A stretch of 64,000 bases of DNA from Victivallales bacterium (lineage in GTDB: Bacteria > Verrucomicrobiota > Lentisphaeria > Oligosphaerales > Oligosphaeraceae): the NCBI GenBank assembly GCA_017554445.1, contig JAFZIJ010000186.1, positions 1 to 64,000 on the forward strand, written 5' to 3'. The notes under the pieces were generated by a model. It was not told the origin of the DNA. It saw only the letters and a program-made list of their open reading frames with translations, and did not search any database. A program made the translations under genes and the position numbers. Positions 16,596 to 26,400 of the stretch are shown here, in pieces; the first letter of the stretch is position 1; each line of letters starts with the position of its first letter.

Positions 16596-17234
16596 ATGCG
16601 CAAGTGTTTTACGTTAATTGAACTGCTCGTTGTCATCGGCATCATCGCCGTTCTAGCCGCCATGCTTATGCCGGCCCTCGGCAAAGCCCGTGAATCCGCC
16701 AACCAGTCGGACTGCACAAACAACCTGAAGCAGATTGGCCTCGCCATGCAGATGTACGCCGGCGACTATCGCAGCTGCTTCCCCTGCCAGTCCAGCGGTG
16801 ACGATGTCGCGTGGGACAAGTCCCATAACTCCGGCGGCCTCTATTTCTGCGGCTACTACGACTATCTGAAGACTCCGAAAATCCTCCTCTGCCGCTCCGC
16901 CAAACAGAAGTCCTTTGACAACTTCAACGACAAGCCAGAAGGGAAGGAATATACTGACACGGCAGACGGTGCCTCCACCGAAAGAACCAGCTATCTCTAC
17001 TACGCCGGTTTCTCCACTGACGATATCTCCGCCGAAGAAGGCTTCGTCCGTGACAAGAACAAGTGCCACAAGAATCTCGGCATGGTCCTCTACGGGGACT
17101 CCCACGTCGAAAAGCATCAGGTCGGCGTCAAGTCCGATGAAAAATGGTATCAGCTCAACGGCAAATTCGGTATCAATGATCTCTTTGAAGACGAAGACCT
17201 TGAAGTTGAAAGCCACCAGAACAGCCTCTGGTAA
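16596..17234 (+). CDS. Type II secretion/type IV pilin-like pseudopilin, H-X9-D type
   Basis: A 212-residue exported pseudopilin. A very short leader precedes the methylation/cleavage segment and hydrophobic helix ([20 protein letters not shown]). A globular domain opens with [16 protein letters not shown]. Near the C-terminus [12 protein letters not shown] is a variant of the H-X9-DG motif of DUF1559-type pseudopilins, which are abundant in Planctomycetota and Lentisphaerota. I use the ATG at 16596, preceded by AAAAAGGAAAC, since it puts the leader directly before the pilin helix. No secretion apparatus genes are nearby; such orphans are common in these phyla. Confidence 0.92.
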   Translation: MRKCFTLIELLVVIGIIAVLAAMLMPALGKARESANQSDCTNNLKQIGLAMQMYAGDYRSCFPCQSSGDDVAWDKSHNSGGLYFCGYYDYLKTPKILLCRSAKQKSFDNFNDKPEGKEYTDTADGASTERTSYLYYAGFSTDDISAEEGFVRDKNKCHKNLGMVLYGDSHVEKHQVGVKSDEKWYQLNGKFGINDLFEDEDLEVESHQNSLW

Positions 17235-17255
17235 ACTATTCATTCTTTAACCGTC

Positions 17256-17290
17256 AATCCCCGCGATTCATTTTCGCGGGGATTTTTTTT
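17256..17290 (+). terminator. Rho-independent terminator after the pseudopilin
   Basis: AATCCCCGCGA and TCGCGGGGATT form a perfect 11-bp stem with a seven-base loop, followed by a T run. Confidence 0.96.
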
Positions 17291-17303
17291 TCACATATTG
17301 CGC

Positions 17304-17332
17304 TCTGTGTCTCTGTGTCTCTGCGTTGATAT
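17304..17332. repeat. Short CTCTGTGT-type tandem repeat
   Basis: Three imperfect copies of the word CTCTGTGT/CTCTGCGT follow the terminator. The same words form the larger 30-bp array at 56566-56770. The rest of the spacer to 17490 shows no clear feature. Confidence 0.7.
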
Positions 17333-17490
17333 TCTTTTGTTTCACCATTGCTTTCAATAAGCCTTTATCAAAAAACACGCATCCACACAGGCGGAAAAGT
17401 TGCAACTGGCCTTTATGGAAGTAGATTACTTTTAATTATTCTTCCAAACATACAAAACTAAAGTCTCAACAAAAACGGAGTGAAGAAAAC

Positions 17491-18321
17491 ATGAAGAAAA
17501 CATTTAAATTTTTGACACTTGCCATGATGTGCGCTTTGGTGCTCGTCGGTTGCAAGAAAGCAGAAGAAAACGCCACAAACGCCAAGACGTTCACCGTCGG
17601 TTTTGACGCGGAATTCCCGCCCTACGGTTTCCTCGGTGAAGATGGCAGCTACAAAGGCTTCGACCTTGACCTCGCGAAGGAAGTCTGCCAGCGCAACGGC
17701 TGGACGTTCGTCGCAAAACCGATTGACTGGGCCGCGAAAGACGCCGAACTCAATGCCGGAACCATCGACTGCATCTGGAACGGTTTCACCATCACGGATG
17801 AGCGCAAAGAACAGTACACATGGTCTTCCCCCTACGTCCAGAACAAGCAGCTCATTCTCGTCAAGAAGGATTCCGGCCTCAAGGCTCTCGCTGATTTGAA
17901 CGGCAAGGCCGTCGCCGCGCAGGATGGTTCCTCTGGAGCCTCCGCCCTTGAAGACGCCCTGAAAGAATTCCAGAAGAAAGACGCGAACTTCAACTTCAAA
18001 GAATACAAGAAGGTCAAAGACTACGTCACCGCCAAAACCATGCTGGAAAGCGGTGCCGTTGACGCCGTCGCATTGGACAGCGCGGTCGCTCTCGGCTTCA
18101 TCGAGAAGTCCAACGGCGCATTTGTCACCTTCGAAGAGCCTCTCATGTTTGAAAGCTACGGTGTCGGCTTCAAGAAAGGCAACACCGATCTCCGTGATAA
18201 AGTCGAGGCCACTCTCCATGAAATGGTCAAAGACGGCACTGTCGCCAAAATCCTCCTAAAATGGAAGGAAAACGAAGCCAAGAACGGTGGCGATGGTATT
18301 GATTTCATCCTCCTGCCCTAA
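17491..18321 (+). CDS. Polar amino acid ABC transporter substrate-binding lipoprotein
   Basis: A 276-residue family 3 solute-binding protein. The signal peptide ends in the lipobox LVGC, so the mature protein is lipid-anchored. Signature segments include TVGFDAEFPPYGFLGEDG, GFDLDLAKEVC, IDCIWNGFTITDERKEQ and YGVGFKKGNTDLRDKV. A polar amino acid is the expected ligand; its identity is not readable. Permease and ATPase genes follow in the same direction, separated by a strong hairpin (18345-18374) that probably protects this mRNA end and lowers downstream expression. Confidence 0.95.
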   Translation: MKKTFKFLTLAMMCALVLVGCKKAEENATNAKTFTVGFDAEFPPYGFLGEDGSYKGFDLDLAKEVCQRNGWTFVAKPIDWAAKDAELNAGTIDCIWNGFTITDERKEQYTWSSPYVQNKQLILVKKDSGLKALADLNGKAVAAQDGSSGASALEDALKEFQKKDANFNFKEYKKVKDYVTAKTMLESGAVDAVALDSAVALGFIEKSNGAFVTFEEPLMFESYGVGFKKGNTDLRDKVEATLHEMVKDGTVAKILLKWKENEAKNGGDGIDFILLP

Positions 18322-18344
18322 TCACAACGACGTGTGACACTGTC

Positions 18345-18374
18345 GGCGGCAGCGGCCAAATTGCCGCTGCCGCC
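18345..18374 (+). terminator. Operon-internal hairpin between binding protein and permease genes
   Basis: GGCGGCAGCGGC and GCCGCTGCCGCC form a perfect 12-bp GC-rich stem around CAAATT, followed by TTTTCATTTC. The weak tail suggests partial termination or 3'-end protection, as at this position in many binding-protein operons. Confidence 0.85.
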
Positions 18375-18412
18375 TTTTCATTTCTACATCATCCATCAAA
18401 GACATCACGCCC

Positions 18413-19063
18413 ATGCCTCTTTCCAATATGCTACTGCAACTGGCACGCGGTCTTCTGACCTCCGTCAACATCTTCTTCCTGACGTTGCTGTTCACATTCC
18501 CCTTCGGACTGCTCGTCGCCTTGGCGCGAATGCACAAGAACCCGATTCTCAGCAACATAGCGCGAATCTACATATCCATCATGCGCGGCACGCCGCTCAT
18601 GCTCCAGTTGCTGATCGTCTATTTCGGCCCGTATTATGTTTTCGGCTGGTCATTGAAAAACTACCCGCCGTTCGTCGCCGTCATCATCGCTTTCGTCCTG
18701 AACTATTCCGCCTATTTTGCGGAAATCTACCGTGGCGGCATCGCCTCCATTCCCGTCGGCCAATACGAAGCGGCAACCGTTCTGGGCTATTCAAAACAGC
18801 AGACGTTCTTCAAAATCATCCTTCCGCAGGTTGTCAAACGCATCGTCCCCCCGATCACGAATGAAATCATCACGCTCGTAAAGGACACGTCGCTCGCGCA
18901 GGTCATCTCCGTCATGGAGATGTTCACCATCGCGAAGCAGATCGCCAACGCGCAGTCCTCCATGGTCGCGCTCGTCGTCGCGGGCGTGTTTTACTATGTC
19001 TTCAATTTCCTTGTCGCTGTCGTCATGGAGCAAATCGAAAAGAAGCTCGACTACTACCGCTAA
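18413..19063 (+). CDS. Polar amino acid ABC transporter permease
   Basis: A 216-residue inner-membrane permease of the HisM/GlnP type. About five membrane segments are visible. The typical IMRGTPLMLQLL follows the first helices, and the EAA loop reads YEAATVLGYSKQQTFFKIILPQ, the coupling site for the ATPase. It is followed after 24 bases by the ATPase gene. Confidence 0.95.
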   Translation: MPLSNMLLQLARGLLTSVNIFFLTLLFTFPFGLLVALARMHKNPILSNIARIYISIMRGTPLMLQLLIVYFGPYYVFGWSLKNYPPFVAVIIAFVLNYSAYFAEIYRGGIASIPVGQYEAATVLGYSKQQTFFKIILPQVVKRIVPPITNEIITLVKDTSLAQVISVMEMFTIAKQIANAQSSMVALVVAGVFYYVFNFLVAVVMEQIEKKLDYYR

Positions 19064-19087
19064 CCGCCTTTGCAGGAATCTTAAACC

Positions 19088-19852
19088 ATGCCTGTCCTTG
19101 AAATAAAAAATCTGCATAAGACCTTCGACCAGAACGAAATCCTGAAAGGCATCGACCTAATAGTCGAACAGGGTGAAGTCGTCTCCATCATCGGCCCTTC
19201 CGGCAGCGGCAAATCCACACTGCTGCGTTGCGCGACGCTTCTGGAAACCATGACCAAAGGCTCCATGAAGTATTCGGACACGCAAGTCGTCTCCGAAGGT
19301 CCGAACGGCGACAGCATCTATCTCCCCCCCAAGGAGTTGACGCATGTCAAAGCGATGTTCGGCCTCGTCTTCCAGAATTTCAATCTCTTCCCGCACTATT
19401 CCGTTCTGAAAAACATCATCGACGCACCGATCTCCGTCCAGAAGCGCAACAAAGACGAAGTCATAGCGGAAGCACGCCAACTACTTGCAAAGATGGGACT
19501 TGCTGATCGAGAAAACTTCTATCCGTTCCAACTCTCCGGCGGTCAGCAGCAGCGCGTCTCCATCGCCCGCGCCCTCATCAACAACCCGCAGATCCTCTTC
19601 TTCGACGAACCGACCTCCGCCCTCGATCCCGAACTCACAGGCGAAATTCTGAAAGTCATCCGCGAACTCGCCGCCATGCACATGACGATGGTCATCGTGA
19701 CGCATGAAATCGAATTCGCCAAAAACGTCTCCGACCGCGTGATTTTCATGGCCGACGGCGTCATCGTCGAACAAGGCCCGCCGCAACAAGTCATCATGAA
19801 TCCGCAACAGGAGCGCACACGCGCCTTCCTTGCCAATCTCAATAAAAAGTAG
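19088..19852 (+). CDS. Polar amino acid ABC transporter ATP-binding protein
   Basis: A 254-residue GlnQ/HisP-type ATPase. Walker A is GPSGSGKST, the Q-loop lies in FGLVFQNFNLFPH, the signature is LSGGQQQR, Walker B is ILFFDEPTSALDPE, and the switch histidine is in VTHEIEF. It completes the operon with the binding protein and permease. Its stop codon overlaps the first unit of a heptamer array that runs to the next start codon. Confidence 0.96.
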   Translation: MPVLEIKNLHKTFDQNEILKGIDLIVEQGEVVSIIGPSGSGKSTLLRCATLLETMTKGSMKYSDTQVVSEGPNGDSIYLPPKELTHVKAMFGLVFQNFNLFPHYSVLKNIIDAPISVQKRNKDEVIAEARQLLAKMGLADRENFYPFQLSGGQQQRVSIARALINNPQILFFDEPTSALDPELTGEILKVIRELAAMHMTMVIVTHEIEFAKNVSDRVIFMADGVIVEQGPPQQVIMNPQQERTRAFLANLNKK

Positions 19853-19892
19853 CTGAAAGCTCAAAGCTTAAAGCTCAAAGCTTAAAGCAAAT
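19851..19892. repeat. Tandem heptamer array (AGCTYAA), 6 units
   Basis: AGCTGAA, AGCTCAA, AGCTTAA, AGCTCAA, AGCTTAA and AGCAAAT run in exact phase. The array starts inside the ABC ATPase stop codon and ends in the ATG of the sialidase-like gene. The underlying word is the reverse complement of that at 10830-10864. Confidence 0.93.
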
Positions 19893-21126
19893 GCGATACA
19901 TACCATTTTTCGTTTTTTTAGTGTTTTTTGTAATTCAAAAAAACAATGGCCAACCAATGATCGCCAACGAAAAAATCATTTACCGCTCCCCCGATCCCGC
20001 CAACATCTACCTCTACACGCCCGCCTTGCTGGAAGGCTTCAACGGCCGCTTCGTCGCCGCCGTCGATCTTGGCGGCCCTGGAACCGACAAATTGACTGGC
20101 CCGAAGTCCGATTTAGGCGACTACAAGACCGGCAACCAGATCCGCGTCCTCCTGTCAGATGACCGCGGCAACACATGGCGTGAAACTTCCGCCCGCATCC
20201 CCATGATGCATGAAATCCTCTTCAAGGCTGGCAAGGCCCTCTACATGATCGGCCATTCGGGCCGTCTGCTCATCACGAAATCGCTCGACAACGGCGAGAC
20301 ATGGTCTGAACCGTCCGTTCTCTTCCCCGAACGCCGTTGGCATCAGTCCTGCGGTACCGTTGACCATCGCGACGGCAAGGTCTATCTCGTCTATGAAAAA
20401 TGGATCTACGAAGGCCATCAATGGCCGGGCGTCGCTCCGGTTCTCCTTGCTGCGGAAGAAGATAAGGATTTGACGGACGCCGCCAACTGGACATTCTCCA
20501 AGCCGTTCAATCCCGATCCAATCATGGTCGCCGCCGCCCCATCGGGCATTCCCGCCATTCCGACGGATTTCCAGCCGGGCCACCCCGCCCCTGGCATTTT
20601 GGAAACATCCGTTCTGCGTATTTACGATCCAAAGCATCCGTTCTACGATCCGAACGACAAGACCGTCATCCTTCTCATGCGCGCCCATACAGGCTTCTCC
20701 GACATCGGCGCCATTCTGAAAGGTGTCGAGAATCCAGATGGTTCGCTTGAAATCTCGCAGATTCAGAACCGCTTCGGCAACAAGCTGTTCTATATCCACA
20801 TACCAGGTGCCAACATCAAATTCCATCTCGCCTACGACGATGTCACGAAGCTCTACTGGATGGTCCATTCGCAAATCGACGGTCGCGTCGCCGAACGCCG
20901 CCGCCTCGCCCTCTCCTTCTCGAAAGACTTGCTGACATGGACATTCGCAGGCCTGATCGCCGTCGGCCCAAGCAACAACGGCGCACGCCACTACGCCACC
21001 TGCATGATTTCCGGCGACGACCTCTTCGTCCTCTCCCGTTCTGGTGACGAACACGCTAAGAGCGCCCACGACAACAACTTGACGACCTTCCATCGCGTCG
21101 CCGATTTCCGTAAATACGCAGAATAA
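19891..21126 (+). CDS. Sialidase-like BNR-repeat protein, exported
   Basis: A 411-residue protein. The hydrophobic N-terminus (FFVFLVFFVIQ) is a likely signal peptide, though a start at the internal ATG at 19957 would remove it. Two Asp-box motifs, SDDRGNTW and SLDNGETW, and repeated short strands indicate a six-bladed propeller of the exo-alpha-sialidase/neuraminidase-like group. The full arginine triad of true sialidases cannot be confirmed by eye, so another sugar substrate is possible. A KDG kinase gene follows. Confidence 0.75.
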   Translation: MRYIPFFVFLVFFVIQKNNGQPMIANEKIIYRSPDPANIYLYTPALLEGFNGRFVAAVDLGGPGTDKLTGPKSDLGDYKTGNQIRVLLSDDRGNTWRETSARIPMMHEILFKAGKALYMIGHSGRLLITKSLDNGETWSEPSVLFPERRWHQSCGTVDHRDGKVYLVYEKWIYEGHQWPGVAPVLLAAEEDKDLTDAANWTFSKPFNPDPIMVAAAPSGIPAIPTDFQPGHPAPGILETSVLRIYDPKHPFYDPNDKTVILLMRAHTGFSDIGAILKGVENPDGSLEISQIQNRFGNKLFYIHIPGANIKFHLAYDDVTKLYWMVHSQIDGRVAERRRLALSFSKDLLTWTFAGLIAVGPSNNGARHYATCMISGDDLFVLSRSGDEHAKSAHDNNLTTFHRVADFRKYAE

Positions 21127-21131
21127 TGTAA

Positions 21132-21192
21132 CGACGGCGTCCTCGCCGTCGGATTGGTGTGCCGGCGGCGTCCCCGCCGTCGGTTCGGTGTG
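21132..21192. repeat. Two 31-bp palindromic repeat units
   Basis: CGACGGCG-TCCT-CGCCGTCG (21132-21151) and CGGCGGCG-TCCC-CGCCGTCG (21163-21182) are each followed by a related 11-base tail (GATTGGTGTGC, GTTCGGTGTGC). The block begins five bases after the sialidase-like stop codon. No T run follows, so it is not a typical terminator. Confidence 0.85.
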
Positions 21193-21233
21193 CATCCCTC
21201 GCCACATCCTAAAATCAAAAAAAGTATCTCATC

Positions 21234-22325
21234 ATGAAAACAAAATCTCCCGAATCCTGCCGTTACGATATCGTCTCCCTCGGTGAAATCATGCTCCGCC
21301 TCGATCCAGGCGAAGGCCGCATCCACACGACGCGCTCCTTCAACGTCTGGGAAGGCGGCGGCGAATACAACGTTGCCCGCGGCCTCCGCAAATGCTTCGG
21401 CAAACGCGCCGCCGTCGTGACCGCTTTCGCCGACAATCCCGTTGGCCGTCTCATTGAAGATTTCATCATGCAAGGCGGCGTCGATACATCGCTCATCAAA
21501 TGGATTCCGTTTGACGGCGTCGGCCGCACCGTCCGCAACGGCCTCAATTTCACGGAACGTGGCTTCGGCGTCCGCGGTGCCGTCGGTTGCTCCGACCGTG
21601 GCCACACCGCCGCTTCGCAATTAAAGGCTGGCGACATTGATTGGGATTATATTTTCGGCAAGCTCGGCGTCCGCTGGCTCCATACGGGCGGCATTTTCGC
21701 CGCCCTTTCCGACACCACGCCAGGCGTTGTGATCGAAGCACTTAAGGCCGCGAAAAAGTACGGCACGATGACGAGTTACGACTTGAACTACCGTCCGTCT
21801 CTGTGGAAGGCCATCGGCGGAAAAGAACGTGCGCAGGAAGTCAACCGTGAAATCGCCAAATACGTCGATGTCATGCTCGGCAACGAAGAGGATTTCACGG
21901 CCTGTTTAGGCTTCGAAGTCGCGGGAGCCGATGAAAAACTCACGACGCTTCCCGTCGAAGGCTTCAAGAAAATGATCCAGCAGGTGGTCGCGGCCTATCC
22001 GAATTTCAAAGCCGTCGCGACGACGCTCCGTTCCGTCAAATCCGCCACCGTTAACGACTGGGGCGCAATCCTTTGGACAAACGGCGAATTCTACCAAGCC
22101 GTCCAGCGGGACGGCTTGGAGATTCTGGACCGCGTCGGCGGCGGTGACAGTTTCGCCTCCGGCCTCATCTACGGCCTCATGGAATTCGACGATCCCGCTC
22201 TCGCCGTCAACTACGGCGCCGCCCACGGCGCCTTGGCGATGACCACCCCCGGCGACACCAGCATGGCGACGCTGAAGGAAGTGGAGAAACTCGTCGGCGG
22301 CGCAGGCGCCCGTGTGGATAGATAG
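21234..22325 (+). CDS. kdgK: 2-dehydro-3-deoxygluconokinase-type PfkB sugar kinase
   Basis: A 363-residue PfkB-family kinase, probably phosphorylating 2-keto-3-deoxygluconate, a product of uronic acid breakdown. N-terminal motifs are VSLGEIMLRLDPGEG and GGGEYNVARGL. The C-terminal signature DRVGGGDSFASGLIYGL holds the catalytic aspartate and anion hole. SYDLNYRPSLW resembles KdgK proteins more than ribokinases. A nonamer array begins four bases after the stop. Other PfkB substrates are possible. Confidence 0.82.
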   Translation: MKTKSPESCRYDIVSLGEIMLRLDPGEGRIHTTRSFNVWEGGGEYNVARGLRKCFGKRAAVVTAFADNPVGRLIEDFIMQGGVDTSLIKWIPFDGVGRTVRNGLNFTERGFGVRGAVGCSDRGHTAASQLKAGDIDWDYIFGKLGVRWLHTGGIFAALSDTTPGVVIEALKAAKKYGTMTSYDLNYRPSLWKAIGGKERAQEVNREIAKYVDVMLGNEEDFTACLGFEVAGADEKLTTLPVEGFKKMIQQVVAAYPNFKAVATTLRSVKSATVNDWGAILWTNGEFYQAVQRDGLEILDRVGGGDSFASGLIYGLMEFDDPALAVNYGAAHGALAMTTPGDTSMATLKEVEKLVGGAGARVDR

Positions 22326-22329
22326 AAAA

Positions 22330-22392
22330 TCTGGAAGTTCTGGAAGTTCTGGAAGTTCTGGGAATATCCAGAATATCCAGAATATCCAGCCT
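22330..22392. repeat. Tandem nonamer array filling a convergent spacer
   Basis: TCTGGAAGT three times, then TCTGGGAAT, ATCCAGAAT twice and ATCCAGCCT: seven 9-bp units in exact phase. The first half (CTGGAAGTTCTGG) is nearly complementary to the second (CCAGAATATCCAG), so the array folds back on itself. It occupies all but four bases between two convergent stop codons. Confidence 0.93.
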
Positions 22393-23387
22393 TACTTCAA
22401 AATCTCATCTATCGCGGCCAATTCTTCAGCCGAGAATTCGCGTTTTTCCAGTCCGGCCACGACATCCAAAATCTGCTCCGGACGGCTCGCACCAATTAGA
22501 GCTGACGTAATACCACGTATTTGCAGAATCCATGCAATCGCCATCTGCGCCAACGTCTGGCCGCGTTTGGAGGCAATTGCATCCAAGCCGCGAATCCGCA
22601 TAAGCAGTTCAGGCGTGATGGACGCACTCTTCAAGAAACGCTCCTTGCTGGCGCGTGAATCGGCGGGAATGCCGTTCAGATAACGGTTCGTCAGCAAGCC
22701 CTGCGCCAACGGTGAAAACACGATTCCGCCAATCCCTTCGTCCGCCAGATAGTTGAACAAGCCATTTCGTTCATGCGTGCGGTCCAACATGTTGAAACGC
22801 ATCTGCTGGATGACGAATGGTGTTTTGTTCGCACGCAAAACCTCCACGGCGGCGGCTGTCGCTTCCGGCCCGTAGTTCGAAATGCCCACGTATAGCGCAC
22901 GGCCGCTGCGGACGATATGATCCAACGCTAGCATTGATTCTTCAATCGGCGTTTCCGGATCAGGCCGATGATGATAGAAAATATCGACATAATCCAACCC
23001 CATCCGTTTAAGACTCTGGTCGCAACTGGCAATCAGATACTTACGCGAACCATGGTCGCCATACGGTCCAGGCCACATGCCGTAGCCGGCCTTCGTTGAA
23101 ATGATCATTTCGTCACGATACGGCGCCATCGACTCCTTCATGATCTGCCCGAACGTGATTTCCGCGCTGCCGGGCTCCGGCCCGTAGTTGTTCGCCAGAT
23201 CGAAATGCGTAATTCCTTTGTCAAACGCTGTTTCGACCATTCTACGGGCAGTGACGTAGCAGTCCGTATTGCCGAAATTATGCCAAAGCCCCAACGAAAC
23301 TAGCGGCAGTTTCAATCCGCTTTTTCCACAGGGGGTGTAAACCATTTTCGCATAGCGTTCCGCCGAAGCTTCATAGACATGACCCAT
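22392..23387 (-). CDS. Aldo/keto reductase (L-glyceraldehyde-3-phosphate reductase/YghZ type)
   Basis: A 331-residue NADPH-dependent TIM-barrel oxidoreductase. GITHFDLANNYGP carries the catalytic Asp and Tyr, IISTKAGYGMWPGPYGDHGS the catalytic Lys, and YVDIFYHHRPDPETP the His. The GPYG insertion is typical of the YghZ/Gpr branch, which reduces small aldehydes such as methylglyoxal and L-glyceraldehyde 3-phosphate. AAGGAGG eight bases before the ATG fixes the start. The upstream gene on the same strand ends 14 bases away. Confidence 0.92.
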   Translation of the reverse strand: MGHVYEASAERYAKMVYTPCGKSGLKLPLVSLGLWHNFGNTDCYVTARRMVETAFDKGITHFDLANNYGPEPGSAEITFGQIMKESMAPYRDEMIISTKAGYGMWPGPYGDHGSRKYLIASCDQSLKRMGLDYVDIFYHHRPDPETPIEESMLALDHIVRSGRALYVGISNYGPEATAAAVEVLRANKTPFVIQQMRFNMLDRTHERNGLFNYLADEGIGGIVFSPLAQGLLTNRYLNGIPADSRASKERFLKSASITPELLMRIRGLDAIASKRGQTLAQMAIAWILQIRGITSALIGASRPEQILDVVAGLEKREFSAEELAAIDEILK

Positions 23388-23401
23388 CGTGTGCCTCCTT
23401 C

Positions 23402-26400
23402 TTATTTCTGCTCTTTCTTTTCTTCAGGAACCTGTGTCGCACTGATTCCCAACTGCTTATGAATATTGTACAGCGCATGGCTCGTCTGGCGAGAGAACTG
23501 TGTGAACGTCTTGCCACTTCCAACGCCCGAGCCAGTTTTCTTCCGCAACGACTTGCCAATCGTGTCCGCCACGAATTGCGCATATTTCGGATCGCCTGTC
23601 AGAATGGACGCATACGTGATGCCTTCCACCGTCAGAATACTGTAACTTCCTCCGTTTTCGTATTTTGGGCATCCCGTCTTGTAGCGCCAGCCATTGACTT
23701 TCGGATTCCACGCCGTATTCATCAGCCAATCCACGATCTTCAGCAGGACATCCTTTACGTCTGGATCGCCTGTCGCTTCATAGTAACGGATCAGCCCGTG
23801 CATCAGAACGCCAGTCGCAAACGGCTTGCCGCCACGATGTTCCGCCTTGTCCGGGCAGTCGCATTCCGACTGGTCCTGCGGCAGATCAAAGCATCCTGTC
23901 TGCGGATTCTGCTGCTTTTTCACCGCTTCGAAGAAGATCTTGCAGGCGTTCAGAAAATACGGATTGTTCGTGATCGAATACGCATACATGTTGTTGATGA
24001 TCGACCAACCAACCGTCCGCTCAATCGTGAAACGGTAGTTCGGCGTATAGCGTTTCGACTGGTTCCAACTGCACGCGAACGCCACATCCGCATAGCGCGG
24101 CTCGCCAAGCAGATTCGCCATCAGATACAAGCCGACATGCAATGCGTGACCGCCCGTTCCGTCATGCGCGCCGCCGAGCATCGCGTTGTTCTTGCCCATC
24201 TTCTGATACAATGGGGCGCTCTTCGTGATGTAATCCCCAACATGGCCGCAGCAATGCTCGTAGATCGGCTCGCGAACGAACGTCGACGGTGGATAATGCA
24301 GGATGTCAACCGTCGCATAATGGCGCGTCATCTGCGCGGCACGTTCCAGATAATCAAGATTGCCTGTCCGCGCGAACTGCACGGCGCAAGCATACGTCAA
24401 ATCATATTCGTTGTTGCCCCAGTTCCACTTGCGTTCGCCAAACCAGTCGCCGTAATTCAGCCAGCCGTATTCGCCGCGTTTCACACGGCCTTCCTCCAAC
24501 TGCTTGAACGACGCATCGAAATTTTCATCATATTCAGGGAAGAAATTCGGCGACGCAGGTTCTACATTGCTGAACGCCATGCTTTTGCAATAATATTCCG
24601 GCGACGCCTTCGCGAACAGCGGCTTCTGCATCCAGCCGCGGACATTGCCCAACGACGCATTCCGCTCAATCATGATCCATGAGATGCGCTGCTGCACTTC
24701 CAGCCCTTGCTTCCACACATAGCAACCGTCCTTATACCAATAATAATGCTGGAAGAACTCATCCGCATTCGACTCCAGATCCGCTGGCGGATAATTCGCC
24801 GCAGGCAATGCAGGCAGCAGCGAAACATGGATGAATTCATTGTCGATCTTCATCCCTTTCGGATACGTCTGCCAGAAATCATGGAACTGCACGGCGAAGA
24901 GATTGCCGATCGGCGGGCCAAATGCCATGAATCCGTCAAAACGCTCAAGGCTCGTCGCATTGCCATTCGCCGTCAGAGTCGCTTCTTTTTCAAGGAATTG
25001 CGTCACTTCAAAACCATCCTCGTAACGGTTGCCGTCCGCCGTCGCCACGAACTTGTTCAGCGCCCCCGTCTTCAGTTGCAAAACGACGGATTTGACGAGA
25101 TGGTTCATCGTCCTGAAATCCACATTCGTCAGCGAATAATCGATGTTCCACAGGCCGTAAGGGAGATTGCCGTAAAACGCGATGTTCATCTGGAAACGGA
25201 AGACTGGCTCGCCGCTGTCTTCATCCGTCAAATCACAGGTCAGCTTACCTGTGGCCCGCAACGCCGTCTTTTCACCGGCCGTAAACGCAAAGTTCTCCGC
25301 CACAAGCTGTTCGCCATTTTCCAACGTGATGATCAGATTGTTCGGGAACTGCTGCAGATAACTGGCCAGACCAGCCACCCATCCGGCGAGATTTTGCTGA
25401 TTGGGCATGGCTGGCTTCGGCAGATTTTCACCTGTCTTCAACGTATAAGTCACGTCATCGGCGGTTGTTCGCGCCATGAACAACACGGTCGCCCAACGGG
25501 CGGAGCCATCAGGCCAACGGGATGTGATTGTGAACTGCGCGGGAACAGCCTGCCCCGCATCATTCAACAGAATCATGTCATTTTCCGACGCCAAAACACC
25601 TTGCGCAAACGGCACGCCCGAAACGACAGGCCACGATGCACGCGGCACGCCCGTCGGCTCATGGATGGTCAACGGTACTTCCACGCTTTGGCTTTTCGCC
25701 AGCCGTGGACGCGCCCCTGCGACAAACGCAATCGATTCGCTTTCAATCGCTTCCGTTCCACCACGACGAATCGGGGCCTTCACGCTTGCCGTGTATTTCG
25801 CCCCTTCCGTCAACGACGGCAAAACGACGGCGTGGTTCCGCAAGTTGTTATCCTCCTCCGTCACCGTTTGCGGCGGCTGCCCTTCGATTCCAAACGTAAC
25901 CGTCGCCGCCGCCAATGCCGTCGATGAAATCCACGATAGCTGCGTCCGACCATCCGGCAATGTAAATGCCTTCAGATCATAGAGTTTCGGATACTCCGTA
26001 ACGGGAACAAAGCGGATATAGTCGTAATAGGCGGTGCCCAGACTGCCGGGCGTCGCATAGCGGTCGTCCGCCCACAATTCGAACACGCCGTCTTTGATGT
26101 CATAAAAGCCCAAAAACGTCTCGCCGATGTCGGATTTCTGCCAATTCACACCATCGAACGAAATTCCAAGATAGCGGTTGGTCCGCCCCATGAACGCATG
26201 GTACATGCCGTTGGGAATTCCCGTGATTTTCGTGTGCAACGGCGGAGCGCCCTCTTCGGGCGACTGCCGATCCGCAGCAATATGCGGTGACTGCAACGAC
26301 GCGCGACGCGACCGCTTCGCTTCAATGTTCTCCTCCGTCGTCCACAAATTCCATTTGTTGTCGCTCCGCACGTCCTTCTGCCATGCGTCTTTCGGTTCGC

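Noticed and set aside
20155-21207. 350-codon minus-strand open frame opposite the sialidase-like gene
   Set aside because: Shadow of a gene carrying Asp-boxes, with no supporting motif of its own.
23459-24682. 407-codon plus-strand open frame opposite the large secreted protein
   Set aside because: It is antisense to a gene with signal peptide and family motifs. Its composition is Arg-rich, as expected of a shadow frame.
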